Origin: CBDAQA01 sp965247815 | GTDB taxonomy: Bacteria; Planctomycetota; Phycisphaerae; Tepidisphaerales; Tepidisphaeraceae | Assembly (NCBI GenBank): GCA_965247815.1 | Contig: CBDFHW010000009.1 | Coordinates: 124,001 to 188,000 of the forward strand | DNA: 64,000 nt | Direction: 5' to 3' | In this document: positions 9,193-17,453 of the stretch, piece by piece | How positions within the stretch are numbered: position 1 is the first letter of the stretch | Layout: each line of letters opens with the position of its first letter | Notes under the pieces: model-generated | The model's database searches: none | Seen by the model: only the letters and a program-made list of their open reading frames with translations | Told to the model about the DNA's origin: nothing | Translations under genes and position numbers: made by a program

Positions 9193-9891
9193 ATGGACTC
9201 CTGGCCTGCCGCGATATTCTTCGACTTCGACGGCGTCATCGTCGACAGCGAACTCCTTCATCTTAATGCCTTCCGACGAGTGCTCGCCGACGAAAACATC
9301 AGTCTCGACCAACCCGAATACTTCAAAGAACTGATCGGTTTCGACGACCGCGGCGCGTTTCGGCACATGTTCCAGAAACACGGCCGGCGTCTGGACGACG
9401 CCACGTTCGCGCGAGTCATGGAACGCAAGAAAAATGCGATGCTCGACATTCTTCGCCAGGGACAGTTCGACGCCCTGCCCGGCGTGAAAGAACTGGTCCG
9501 CGGATTAGCCAAACATTACCCGCTGGCGATCTGCTCGGGTGCGCTCCGCGGCGAAATCGAAGTCATGCTCAAAGGAATCGGCCTGGACGACTGTTTCCCG
9601 GTCATCGTCGCGGCCGAGGATGTCTCCGTCGGCAAGCCCGATCCGATGGGATATCTGATGACCGCCGACCTGGTCCGTCAGCGAACCGGCCTCGAGTTCC
9701 TGCCCGAGCAGTGCCTGATTATCGAAGACGCGCCGTCGGTCATCCGGTCGGTGAAGGCGAGGGGGTTCAAGACGCTCGGCGTCGCGACGAGCTACCCCGC
9801 CGACCAACTGAACGATGCCGACTATGTCGTCGGTTCGCTCGAACCGTCCGAGGTGCTCGATATGATCCCGGGTCTTAAAGTAAGCGTGTGA
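9193..9891 (+). CDS. HAD superfamily hydrolase (beta-phosphoglucomutase/phosphatase-like)
   Basis: From ATG 9193 the product has 232 residues. Motif I is FFDFDGVIVDSE (nucleophile and acid/base Asp), motif II ICSGALRG, motif III VSVGKPDP with its Lys, and motif IV LIIEDAPS. This is the subfamily IA pattern with a helical cap. Such enzymes are phosphatases or beta-phosphoglucomutases acting on sugar phosphates. The frame extends upstream to 9001, but that part runs through the isomerase promoter and is rejected. It probably forms an operon with the two small membrane genes that follow, the first starting 3 bases after its stop. Confidence 0.9.
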   Translation: MDSWPAAIFFDFDGVIVDSELLHLNAFRRVLADENISLDQPEYFKELIGFDDRGAFRHMFQKHGRRLDDATFARVMERKKNAMLDILRQGQFDALPGVKELVRGLAKHYPLAICSGALRGEIEVMLKGIGLDDCFPVIVAAEDVSVGKPDPMGYLMTADLVRQRTGLEFLPEQCLIIEDAPSVIRSVKARGFKTLGVATSYPADQLNDADYVVGSLEPSEVLDMIPGLKVSV

Positions 9892-9894
9892 CTG

Positions 9895-10227
9895 ATGCGT
9901 CCGTTCGGCCAACATGTTCGTCGAGCCCGAACCACGGCCCTTGCGGTGCTGGTTTCCGTCGCACTGACGGGTCTCGCCTCGACGGCCATCGCAGAAGAAC
10001 TCCCGACCGATGACTGGCGCACCGATACATCGGACAGTCGGCCGAACGCGGACCTGAACGGCCCGATCCTTTCCAGCAACGACCGCTGGGCCGGACCGGC
10101 CGTCATCATCATGGCGGGGCTGTTCGTCGCCGCCGCCGTGGTCGGGATGATCGTGCGTGCCGAGATGCCGGACATGGTCCCACCGGCGATGTCGCACGAA
10201 GAAGACCCCGCGGCGGACAGGCATTAG
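9895..10227 (+). CDS. Small exported or membrane protein, unknown function
   Basis: The 110-residue product has a basic N terminus (RPFGQHVRRAR) followed by a hydrophobic run ending TAIAEE, a likely signal peptide cleaved after residue 33. One further membrane segment spans about residues 68-86 (VIIMAGLFVAAAVVGMIV), and the tail is acidic. The ATG lies 3 bases after the HAD stop codon, so the two are probably cotranscribed. I recognise no family. Confidence 0.65.
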   Translation: MRPFGQHVRRARTTALAVLVSVALTGLASTAIAEELPTDDWRTDTSDSRPNADLNGPILSSNDRWAGPAVIIMAGLFVAAAVVGMIVRAEMPDMVPPAMSHEEDPAADRH

Positions 10228-10303
10228 CAAAAATTTCGGACCAGGCTGGCTCGGTAAATCCGCTCGCCGGCAGACGCCCGCCGGATCAGGCATACAATCG
10301 CCC

Positions 10304-10657
10304 ATGCGTGAACTCGCCGTCGCCCGCGTCATTCTGTGGATCATGGTCGGAAGCTACTTGCTGAGCGCCGCACTGCTCTCCTGGGCGCGGGTGGCCGGGC
10401 AGATTGTCCCTGTTTGGAAAATTATCGCCTGGGCGGTCACGTCAATTGTTGCCGCGGCACTGCTCCCGTTTCTGACGGCGAACCGCCCGTTGATTGCCGT
10501 CGCGATTCTCATCGCCCTGGCCCCGTGGATGGCGTTCGCAACGTATGAAGACACGCGGTCGCGCCACTTCGTGATCGCCGTCGTCGACCTCGCAGGATTG
10601 CTCGCCATTTTTTACGCGGTCTGGCTCGTTCAAAAAGCCGGCGCCGTTGTCGCGTAA
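10304..10657 (+). CDS. Small four-helix membrane protein, unknown function
   Basis: From ATG 10304 the protein has 117 residues with four predicted membrane helices: ARVILWIMVGSYLLSAAL, IIAWAVTSIVAAALLPFL, PLIAVAILIALAPWMAF and VIAVVDLAGLLAIFYAVWL. The open frame extends to 10157 upstream, but that part is Arg-rich and overlaps the previous gene out of frame. It follows the 110-residue gene by 76 bases on the same strand. No family is recognised. Its stop codon touches the minus-strand terminator of the convergent hydrolase gene. Confidence 0.65.
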   Translation: MRELAVARVILWIMVGSYLLSAALLSWARVAGQIVPVWKIIAWAVTSIVAAALLPFLTANRPLIAVAILIALAPWMAFATYEDTRSRHFVIAVVDLAGLLAIFYAVWLVQKAGAVVA

Positions 10658-10680
10658 AAAACCCCGGGGTTTAGCCGGGG
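10656..10680 (-). terminator. Rho-independent terminator of the dienelactone hydrolase gene
   Basis: Read on the minus strand, a CCCCGG/CCGGGG stem with a 7-base loop (10662-10680) is followed by six T residues (10656-10661). It lies about 45 bases after the hydrolase stop codon at 10723, where a terminator is expected. Confidence 0.8.
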
Positions 10681-10722
10681 CTCAGTCGAAAACTCAATTT
10701 CGCTCGATTAAAATTAGCCAAA

Positions 10723-11508
10723 TTACATCTGGCCAAAAATCTCGGTGAAGAAGTCCTTCGCCGCCGCCCACGACCGGTGGTCGGCCTGCTCGTTGTACCC
10801 GATCCCCGGCAGGTGATGGCTGTCCGCCTCGGGGTTGGTAAACGCGTGCAGGGCGTCGCTGTAAATGTTGATCTGATAGTTCGACTTGGTTTCGCGCATC
10901 TCGGCTTCGAAACCTGCCAGCACCTGCGGCGACACCATCGGGTCGGCCCCGCCGTGACAGATTAAAATCTTGGCCTTGATATTGTCCTGGCCTTCGTCGG
11001 GTGTCCGGCTTAGGTTCCCGTGGAACGAAATCACCCCGGCCAGCGGCGCGCCCGCCCGCGCCAGTTCCAGCGCGACCATTCCGCCGAAGCAGTACCCGAT
11101 CGCCGCCACATGGGTCTTGTCCACATATTTCTGGCCCAGCAACGTATCGAGCGCCGCCTGGGCCCGTTGCCGGGTCATCTTTCGATCCTTCCCGAACGGC
11201 GTCGCCCATTCGCCTGCCTGCTTCGGATCATCGGTCACTTTCCCCTGCCCGTACATGTCGGCGACGAACGCGACGTATCCCAGCTTGGCCAACTGTTCGG
11301 CGCGGTGTTTCGGGTAATCCGTCAGCCCCCACCATTCGGGGTACACCAGCACCGCCGGCCGCGCCGTCTGAGTCGAATCGTCGTACGCCAGATACCCTTC
11401 GAGGACCGTGGCCCCGTCGCGGTATTCGACCTGTTGCGTTCGGATGCCCGCCTTTGCCAGCGACGAAAACATTAGCATCGCTCCGATTGCCAGTACCATT
11501 TTCTTCAT
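10723..11508 (-). CDS. Dienelactone hydrolase family protein, exported
   Basis: The 261-residue alpha/beta hydrolase begins with a signal peptide (KKMVLAIGAMLMFSSLAKA). The nucleophile elbow is GYCFGG, with Cys as in dienelactone hydrolase rather than Ser. The acid is expected in the strand with ILICHGGADPMVS, and the histidine is in SDALHAFTNP. Classical dienelactone hydrolases open the lactone of chloroaromatic breakdown products, but exported planctomycete members are numerous and of unknown substrate. A terminator follows at 10656-10680. The next gene, ribF, is divergent. Confidence 0.88.
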   Translation of the reverse strand: MKKMVLAIGAMLMFSSLAKAGIRTQQVEYRDGATVLEGYLAYDDSTQTARPAVLVYPEWWGLTDYPKHRAEQLAKLGYVAFVADMYGQGKVTDDPKQAGEWATPFGKDRKMTRQRAQAALDTLLGQKYVDKTHVAAIGYCFGGMVALELARAGAPLAGVISFHGNLSRTPDEGQDNIKAKILICHGGADPMVSPQVLAGFEAEMRETKSNYQINIYSDALHAFTNPEADSHHLPGIGYNEQADHRSWAAAKDFFTEIFGQM

Positions 11509-11738
11509 AATCGTTCCTTCACCGAATCATGATCGACTCACCCCGGCACCTTCGCCGGACGCACGAAGTGTATCCCCGCCGCCTCGGGTTTGGCGAGCCT
11601 GTATCTGCAGAATCGCGTCGGTCCTAAGATTAGCCGATACAATCCGGTCGGTGGGCAATACCCAATCGGACCTCGAAGTGGTCGGTGGGCGCGTGATCGT
11701 CTTGGCGGTTATGAGAATAAGCGACGGCAGGAGTTCGG

Positions 11739-12701
11739 ATGCAGTTTTATGAAGGCATTGAAGGCTTGCGACAGTTGCCCCACGGGGTCGTTCTCTCGGT
11801 CGGCAACTTCGACGGACTGCACCGTGGGCACAAGCGAATCCTCGACCTCGCCAACAGCCTGCACGGCCCGGCGGGTTTCGCCGTGGTCACTTTCGAACCG
11901 CACCCGTTAACGGTGCTCCGCCCCGAACTCGCCCCGCCCCGGTTGTCACCATTGCCGCTGAAAAAGAAACTGCTCGAGCAGGCCGGGGTCGAGCACCTGG
12001 TCGTGCTCCCGCCCAGCCCGGACGTGCTCGAACTGTCGGCCGAACAATTCTGGACAATCCTCCGCGACGACGTCCGCCCCACCGACATGATCGAAGGACC
12101 GAATTTCCGGTTCGGTAAAAATCGCGGCGGGAACATGGACCGGCTCCGGCAGTGGGCCGCCGAAAGTGACGTCCGCTTGCACGTCGTCGACGCCCTCAAG
12201 ATCGCGCTGCTCGATCTGAAGGTCACCCGCGCGAGCAGCTCGCTGATCCGCTGGCTGCTGCTGTACGGCCGGGTGCGCGAGGCCGCGATCTGCCTTGGTC
12301 AGCCCTACGCGCTTCAAGGCGTCGTCGTTCAAGGTTTCCAACGCGGTCGGACCATCGGCGTCCCCACCGCAAACCTGGATTGCGGTGAACAGCTGCTCCC
12401 TGCCGAAGGCGTTTACGTCGGGCGCTGCGACGTCGACGGCGTCACCTACCCCGCCGCCATCAGCATCGGCACGCTCCCCACCTTCGGCGACGGCAAGCTG
12501 CAGTTCGAGGCCCATCTGATCGGCTACGACGGAGACCTCTACGGCCGAACGCTCCAAGTCGAGCTGATCGACTGGGTCCGCGAACAATGGAAATTCAACG
12601 GAATCGAAGCGCTCAAGAAACGCCTCCGCACCGACATCGAATGGACTAAGTCGCGCAGCAACCTAAACCCCGGCCACGCGATCGCCGCAGTTACGCTATA
12701 A
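11739..12701 (+). CDS. ribF: Bifunctional riboflavin kinase / FAD synthetase
   Basis: The 320-residue protein is a full-length RibF. The N-terminal adenylyltransferase domain has LSVGNFDGLHRGHKRIL with the HxGH nucleotidyltransferase motif; RASSSLIRWLLLYG connects the two halves. The C-terminal flavokinase domain has GRTIGVPTANLD, YVGRCDVDG and LQFEAHLIGYDGDLYG. It phosphorylates riboflavin to FMN and then adenylates it to FAD in the cytoplasm. The ATG at 11739 follows CAGGAGTTCGG, a good ribosome site. No flavin riboswitch was noticed upstream. Confidence 0.95.
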   Translation: MQFYEGIEGLRQLPHGVVLSVGNFDGLHRGHKRILDLANSLHGPAGFAVVTFEPHPLTVLRPELAPPRLSPLPLKKKLLEQAGVEHLVVLPPSPDVLELSAEQFWTILRDDVRPTDMIEGPNFRFGKNRGGNMDRLRQWAAESDVRLHVVDALKIALLDLKVTRASSSLIRWLLLYGRVREAAICLGQPYALQGVVVQGFQRGRTIGVPTANLDCGEQLLPAEGVYVGRCDVDGVTYPAAISIGTLPTFGDGKLQFEAHLIGYDGDLYGRTLQVELIDWVREQWKFNGIEALKKRLRTDIEWTKSRSNLNPGHAIAAVTL

Positions 12702-12878
12702 AGTTAATCGGTGGCAAAAACGTCCAACCCAAAGGGACGCAGGATGTCCGCTGTATTCGTCGCGTGAAGATGAAATCCGATTACAGTCCAGTCCCTTCAG
12801 GGCTGGGACAACCGTCGAAGTGTTTGCACTTTTTTGTACCGGTAGATCACGTTCATCCTGCGCTAAAATCATACCAGC

Positions 12879-12945
12879 AATCGGCCGGCACGCACCGGCC
12901 CACCGCCCACGCCCGCAACGCGTTGACCCGCTCGACCATCATGGA
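12879..12945 (-). repeat. Partial duplication of the AAA ATPase gene 3' end
   Basis: The 67 bases here match 13246-13312 with about a dozen differences. The true gene copy encodes the C-terminal residues ERVNALREWAVDRCVPAD; the copy would read ERVNALRAWAVGRCVPAD. Similarity ends abruptly upstream of CAATCGGCCGG. The two copies flank the REP-like palindromes, so the arrangement looks like a duplication or insertion footprint. Confidence 0.8.
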
Positions 12946-12949
12946 CAGG

Positions 12950-12974
12950 AAAAACGGTGTCGGACACCGTTTTT
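12950..12974. repeat. REP-like palindrome, copy 1
   Basis: A perfect 25-base palindrome with a one-base centre; its half is AAAAACGGTGTC. The same palindrome recurs at 13016-13036 (shorter), 51321-51344 and 51425-51449. It resembles REP elements mobilised by RAYT/Y1-type transposases, but no such transposase is in the window. Confidence 0.8.
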
Positions 12975-13015
12975 ATAAGTTCATTAAAAACATAATCTTA
13001 GGTAACATCATTAAT

Positions 13016-13036
13016 AAACGGTGTCTAACACCGTTT
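13016..13036. repeat. REP-like palindrome, copy 2
   Basis: The core AAACGGTGT pairs with ACACCGTTT around the centre, 41 bases after copy 1 in an AT-rich spacer. Paired REPs of this kind often form a REP doublet. A run of T follows on the plus strand, so the hairpin could also act as a terminator. Confidence 0.75.
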
Positions 13037-13246
13037 TTTTTGTACATGCTCCTTTGTGGTCGAAAGAGCATCTTGGACTCAAACCTTAAAAAGCGCGAGG
13101 GGTTATGGAGTTAATACGTAATTCTCTCGAGGACTGCGACACGTGCGTGTCGTTCGCAACGCCCGGTTCGATCCGCGGCCTCCCGGCAGCCTCTCGGCTT
13201 CGGCTTTTCAAAAATTCAATCTCTCAGATGAATGTGGTTGTTGCCT

Positions 13247-14740
13247 TCAATCGGCCGGCACGCACCGGTCCACGGCCCATTCTCGCAGCGCGTTCACCCG
13301 CTCGGCCATCGTGACCGACAACGGCGGTGACCCCCGCAGGGCCGCGACCACGTGTTCGGTCTTGAGCTCGGACTTCGTCGCGAACGCGTCGTACAGCGAC
13401 GACGAGATCGCCTGTTCGATTTCAGCCCCGCTGTAGCCGTCGGACGCCTCGGCCAACGCGGCCAGATCGAAATCCGCCGGTTTTCGTTTTCGCTTTTTGA
13501 GATGGATCTCGATGATCTGCGTTCGGGCTTCGAGCCCTGGAAGGTCGACGAAGAAGATTTCGTCGAACCGGCCTTTTCGCAGCAACTCTGGCGGCAGCGC
13601 GCCGATGTCGTTCGCAGTGGCGATCAAAAACACCGCCGCCGTGCGTTCCTGCATCCACGTCAGCAGCGACCCGAACATCCGTCGAGAAAGTCCGCCGTCG
13701 GTGCTCTCGCTGGCGGCAGAAGCGAACGCCTTTTCGATTTCGTCGATCCACAGCACGACCGGCGCCATCATCTCCGCCTGCTTTAACGCCTCGCGTAACT
13801 TTCGTTCGGATTGCCCGACATAAGCATCGTACAGCGACCCGACGTCCATCCGGAGCAACGGCAACTGCCCCGCCGTCGCGACCGCCTTCGCGGCCAGGCT
13901 CTTCCCCGCCCCCTGCACGCCGAGCATCAGCAACCCCTTCGGCGGGGTCAGCCCGAACGCGATCGCCTCTTCGTTGTCCATCGCCGGCTTTCGCTGAAGC
14001 ACCCATTGTTTCAGCCGGTTCAACCCGCCGACCTCGGACAGGTCGACAGGCGATTCGACGTACTGGAGCATCCCGGCGCCGCTGAGCGCCCGCCGCTTGC
14101 CGGCCATCACTGCGTTGACGTCCTGCTCGTCGAGCTTGCAGTCCTCGCAAATCGCGTCGGTGATCACCCGCCGGGCCTGACGCCGGGTCAGCCCCTGCAG
14201 GTTGCGGACGATCAAATTCAAACCCTGCTTGGAAAGGCTGACCAAGATGTGCCGCTCGGCCGCGATCTTCCGCGTCGTTTCTTTCAGGATGATCGCGAGT
14301 TCATCTTTATCAGGGAACGAGACATCGAACACCGTCGCCGCAGCGGTGATCGCCGGCGGCAGTTCGCTGGACGGGTGAATAAGCGCCAGCGTGCCCCCGG
14401 TGCGGTCGCAATGCTCGATCGCCTCGCGCAGCATCCGCGTCGTTCGCTCGTCTTTTAAATGCCCGGGCAGATCCAGCATCGCGCACAGGACGGCCCCGTT
14501 AACGTTTTTCACGACATGGAACAGCGCCGCCGCCGGGTGAGTCGTGTCGGGAACCACCGCGCCGTCGACCAGCAGTGAATCGCGCAGCCCGTCGGTGATC
14601 GTCCACTGCAGCATCTCACGCCCCGCCTCGATGGCCAGTTCGCGGAGGTGTACCAGAACGTAGTCTTCGTCTGCGGTGGTGATGGAAACGCACGGGTGAC
14701 GGGCACCGAGGAGTTGTTGCAGTCGGTCACGATCGGTCAT
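13247..14740 (-). CDS. AAA ATPase of the YCF46-like family
   Basis: The 497-residue protein has an N-terminal domain of about 230 residues without ATPase motifs, then a single AAA module: Walker A GVQGAGKS at residues 274-281, Walker B VVLWIDEIEK with Asp333 and Glu334, sensor 1 FLIATAND and an arginine-finger region LRKGRFDEIFFVD. GYSGAEIEQAISSS is the helical lid. This matches YCF46-type ATPases known from chloroplast genomes, cyanobacteria and planctomycetes, whose job is poorly defined. Its 3' end has a partial copy about 370 bases downstream. It is convergent with ribF, and hemB lies just upstream on the same strand. Confidence 0.85.
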   Translation of the reverse strand: MTDRDRLQQLLGARHPCVSITTADEDYVLVHLRELAIEAGREMLQWTITDGLRDSLLVDGAVVPDTTHPAAALFHVVKNVNGAVLCAMLDLPGHLKDERTTRMLREAIEHCDRTGGTLALIHPSSELPPAITAAATVFDVSFPDKDELAIILKETTRKIAAERHILVSLSKQGLNLIVRNLQGLTRRQARRVITDAICEDCKLDEQDVNAVMAGKRRALSGAGMLQYVESPVDLSEVGGLNRLKQWVLQRKPAMDNEEAIAFGLTPPKGLLMLGVQGAGKSLAAKAVATAGQLPLLRMDVGSLYDAYVGQSERKLREALKQAEMMAPVVLWIDEIEKAFASAASESTDGGLSRRMFGSLLTWMQERTAAVFLIATANDIGALPPELLRKGRFDEIFFVDLPGLEARTQIIEIHLKKRKRKPADFDLAALAEASDGYSGAEIEQAISSSLYDAFATKSELKTEHVVAALRGSPPLSVTMAERVNALREWAVDRCVPAD

Positions 14741-14799
14741 GCGGTTAAGATCCTGAACAAGTGGTTCCGGCGAGAGCCCGGCTGCCTTACATTCTGTCG

Positions 14800-15801
14800 T
14801 TAGCTTTCCAGCAGCTTTGCCAACCGTTCCGCGTAATACGTGATGATCACGTCGGCCCCCGCGCGTTTGATCGACAGCAGCGATTCCAGCCGAGCGCGGT
14901 CCCCGTCGAGCCAGCCGTTTGCGATCGCGGCTTCCAGCATCGCGTACTCACCGCTCACCTGATACGCCACCACCGGCACCGGCGACACCTCCCGCACGGC
15001 GGCGATCACGTCCAGGTACGCCCCGGCCGGTTTCACCATCACCATGTCCGCGCCTTGCTGCAGGTCCAAGTCCACCTCGCGGATCGCTTCGTCGACGCCC
15101 CGCGCGGGGTCCATCTGGTACGACCGGCGGTCGCCGAACGCCGGCGTCGAATCGGCGGCGTCACGGAACGGGCCGTAGAACGCGCTGGCGTATTTGACCG
15201 CATAAGACAGGATCGAAACGCCGTTGAAACCGGCCACGTCGAGCCCTGAACGAAGCTCGCCGATGGTGCCGTCCATCATCCCGCTGGGCGCGATCACCGC
15301 CGCGCCGGCTTCGGCATGATTTACTGCCTGTTGAACCAGTCGCTGCACGGTCGCGTCATTTTTCACCGTGGTATTGTCCGTCGTCATCGGGCCGCAGTGC
15401 CCGTGGTCGGTGTATTCGCAGAAACAGAGATCGCTGAGTCCCGCCATCACGATCTTCGCCTCGCGAACGGCGTTGAACAGTCGGCAGACGACGTTGTCGG
15501 GATTCAGCGCCTCCGACCCCGCCGCGTCTTTCTTCGCGCGATCGATCACACCAAAAACCAGATACGACAGAAAGCCCTCCGACGCCCGCGTCGCCAGCCA
15601 CGGCACCGCGACGTCGACCGACATCTGGAACACGCCGGGCATGCTCGATACTTCCCGGCGGACGCCCGCGCCCTCGGTCACAAAAACGGGCACGATAAAA
15701 TCACTTTTGCGGAGCACGACGCGCTGCAGCATCCGGCGGAGTTGCGGCTGCTGACGCAGGCGGCGCGGGCGGATCGGCAGGTCGAGCGAGTCATCGGTCA
15801 T
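14800..15801 (-). CDS. hemB: Delta-aminolevulinic acid dehydratase (porphobilinogen synthase)
   Basis: From ATG 15801 the protein has 333 residues, the usual HemB length; the frame runs on to 15864 without family similarity. Visible motifs are DLCFCEYTDHGHCG (a zinc-type Cys cluster), APSGMMDG, KYASAFYGPFRDAADS with the Schiff-base Lys region, SYQMDPARG and MVKPAGAYLDVI with the second active-site Lys. The enzyme joins two 5-aminolevulinates into porphobilinogen for haem. It may be cotranscribed with the AAA ATPase downstream (59-base gap). Haem supply would serve the oxidase operon at 50-56 kb. Confidence 0.96.
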   Translation of the reverse strand: MTDDSLDLPIRPRRLRQQPQLRRMLQRVVLRKSDFIVPVFVTEGAGVRREVSSMPGVFQMSVDVAVPWLATRASEGFLSYLVFGVIDRAKKDAAGSEALNPDNVVCRLFNAVREAKIVMAGLSDLCFCEYTDHGHCGPMTTDNTTVKNDATVQRLVQQAVNHAEAGAAVIAPSGMMDGTIGELRSGLDVAGFNGVSILSYAVKYASAFYGPFRDAADSTPAFGDRRSYQMDPARGVDEAIREVDLDLQQGADMVMVKPAGAYLDVIAAVREVSPVPVVAYQVSGEYAMLEAAIANGWLDGDRARLESLLSIKRAGADVIITYYAERLAKLLES

Positions 15802-15956
15802 GTTAAAAGTGTAGCACGCGGGACGGGTTCGTGTCGTCCGGCAACGGGACACGACCCGCCGCATGAAACTTGCAGTTCCGACGCGTTTGCTTGACGACTT
15901 TCATCGCCTTCCCCACAATCTCGAACGGATTCGTTTCAGAGTCGCCGAAAGGACCC

Positions 15957-16538
15957 ATGCACCGCACGATTCATCATCCCGCGCTCGAGCCGTTGAAGGC
16001 AAAGTTCCCCGAGACCAAATTCCTGGTCGGTGAGTTCCGCGGCATGGTCACGGTCGTGGTTCCACGGGAAAACATTGTCGTCGTGTCCAGGTTTCTGCGC
16101 GACGATGCGTCGTTGCGATACGACCTGCTGGCCGAGTTGAACGGCGTCGATTATCTGAACTATCCCGGTGCGAAGCACCGTTTTGCCGTCAACTACGGTT
16201 TGACCAGCACGCCGAATAACAATCGTCTTTGGCTCAAAGTGTTCCTCGACCCGACGCAGGAAACCGGCCCCCGGCAGAATATTCTTCGCGACGAGGAAGT
16301 CATCGAGAAAGGCGACCCCGGCCTGAAGTTCGACAGTGTAACCGGCGTCTGGCCCGGTGCCGAGTGGATGGAACGCGAAGCCTATGACATGCTCGGCATC
16401 ATCTTCCTGGGCCACCCCGACCTGCGACGCCTGCTCACCTGGAACGGCTTCGGCAGCTACCCCCTGCGGAAAGACTACCCCCTCCGCGGCGTCGGCGAAC
16501 GCGAAGACTACAAGGTCGTCACGCAAGACCGCGCTTGA
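15957..16538 (+). CDS. nuoC: NADH-quinone oxidoreductase subunit C (30 kDa)
   Basis: From ATG 15957, preceded by AAAGGA, the protein has 193 residues. The family signature EREAYDMLGIIFLGHPDLRR is present, followed by the conserved GSYPLRKDYPLRG. NuoC sits in the peripheral arm of complex I with NuoD and NuoB and is essential for the quinone module. Unusually, no other complex I gene lies beside it: hemB is upstream on the other strand and a ThuA-like gene follows. The rest of complex I must be elsewhere in the genome. Confidence 0.92.
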   Translation: MHRTIHHPALEPLKAKFPETKFLVGEFRGMVTVVVPRENIVVVSRFLRDDASLRYDLLAELNGVDYLNYPGAKHRFAVNYGLTSTPNNNRLWLKVFLDPTQETGPRQNILRDEEVIEKGDPGLKFDSVTGVWPGAEWMEREAYDMLGIIFLGHPDLRRLLTWNGFGSYPLRKDYPLRGVGEREDYKVVTQDRA

Positions 16539-16568
16539 TCGAGCCCGCGGCTGAACACCGACCTCCGG

Positions 16569-17345
16569 TCATTTCTCGGCGACCCACTTCACGGCGTTAA
16601 CCAGAAGTTTCTGGAACGGCTCCAGCTCGTGTACGCGCCCGTCGTGTCCCGGTGCGATGCAGACAATCCGTCCCCCACTGCTTTTCGGAACCCAGACGCT
16701 CGGATGTCTGACCTTGTACTTTTTGCTCGGCGACGTCTCGGCGAGCACGTCAATGGCAACGGTGTCGGCGGGGAGCGTCTGCGGGTCGGGGTTGATGTGA
16801 TAGAGCTCGTCGGTGACGTGGAACGTCGCGGGGATGCCGGCCATGACCGGGTGATCTTTCTTCAACACGGCGACCGTGAACGGCGCGATCGCGTCGTGGC
16901 TGCGCGTCCCGCCGCCGATGAGTGTCGCGTTGAACTCCGGCCATTTTTCAAAATTGTACCACGTCGCCGGGTGGAGCATGACCGTGCCCTTGCCGCTGGC
17001 CACGTACGCTAGCATCGCTTTACGAAAATCGGCCGTGTCGAACTCCGGCTTGTTCGTACTGATGATCGCGACATCGACCTTTTTCAGCTCGGCCGACGCG
17101 ATGGCCGGGTCTTCGGTCGCGTTGACAGAAAAACCTGCGTCGTTCAGAACCGCCGTGTCGTAATCCTCGAACCATTTCTTGAAGTCGTGCGACGACCCGC
17201 CGGCGATAATTAGCACGCGTGTCTTGCCGGGTTGCCAGGCTATCGGGTGCAAAGCCTCGGCGTTGCTTCTCGACACCAGCAATGCCGATACGAACACAAA
17301 TAGAGCAATCAATTTAGCGACCGATCCGCGGTTCGACCCGTTCAT
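16569..17345 (-). CDS. ThuA-like domain protein, exported
   Basis: From ATG 17345 the product has 258 residues with a signal peptide (LIALFVFVSALLVSRSNA). The rest is a class I glutamine amidotransferase-like fold of the ThuA family: VLIIAGGSSHDFKKW, VDVAIISTNKP, GKGTVMLHPATWYNF with the His, HPVMAGIP, and GRIVCIAPGHD near the end. ThuA proteins are linked to trehalose and other sugar use in proteobacteria. In planctomycetes they are abundant, exported and of unknown activity. It diverges from the aldo/keto reductase at 17454. Confidence 0.85.
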   Translation of the reverse strand: MNGSNRGSVAKLIALFVFVSALLVSRSNAEALHPIAWQPGKTRVLIIAGGSSHDFKKWFEDYDTAVLNDAGFSVNATEDPAIASAELKKVDVAIISTNKPEFDTADFRKAMLAYVASGKGTVMLHPATWYNFEKWPEFNATLIGGGTRSHDAIAPFTVAVLKKDHPVMAGIPATFHVTDELYHINPDPQTLPADTVAIDVLAETSPSKKYKVRHPSVWVPKSSGGRIVCIAPGHDGRVHELEPFQKLLVNAVKWVAEK

Positions 17346-17453
17346 AGGCTGACCTCTGTATGTGCCGGCTGCCGCGTGTGCCCCGAACCCGGGGTCCGGA
17401 GAAACGCGCATTCTGCATTGACGATCGTAACCGACGGACTTAAACCCAACGCA

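Larger units (their letters stand above)
12702..13246. other. 545-base intergenic region with duplicated gene fragment and REP-like hairpins
   Basis: No convincing gene lies between ribF and the converging AAA ATPase gene. The stretch holds a copy of the ATPase 3' end (12879-12945) and two palindromes (12950-12974 and 13016-13036), listed separately. The part from about 12970 to 13110 is noticeably AT-rich, unlike the flanks. A plus-strand frame at 12764-13114 crosses all of these elements and is not credible as a protein. Confidence 0.7.

Noticed and set aside
12764..13114. 116-residue frame after ribF
   Set aside because: It reads through the duplicated ATPase fragment and both REP-like hairpins, so it is noncoding.
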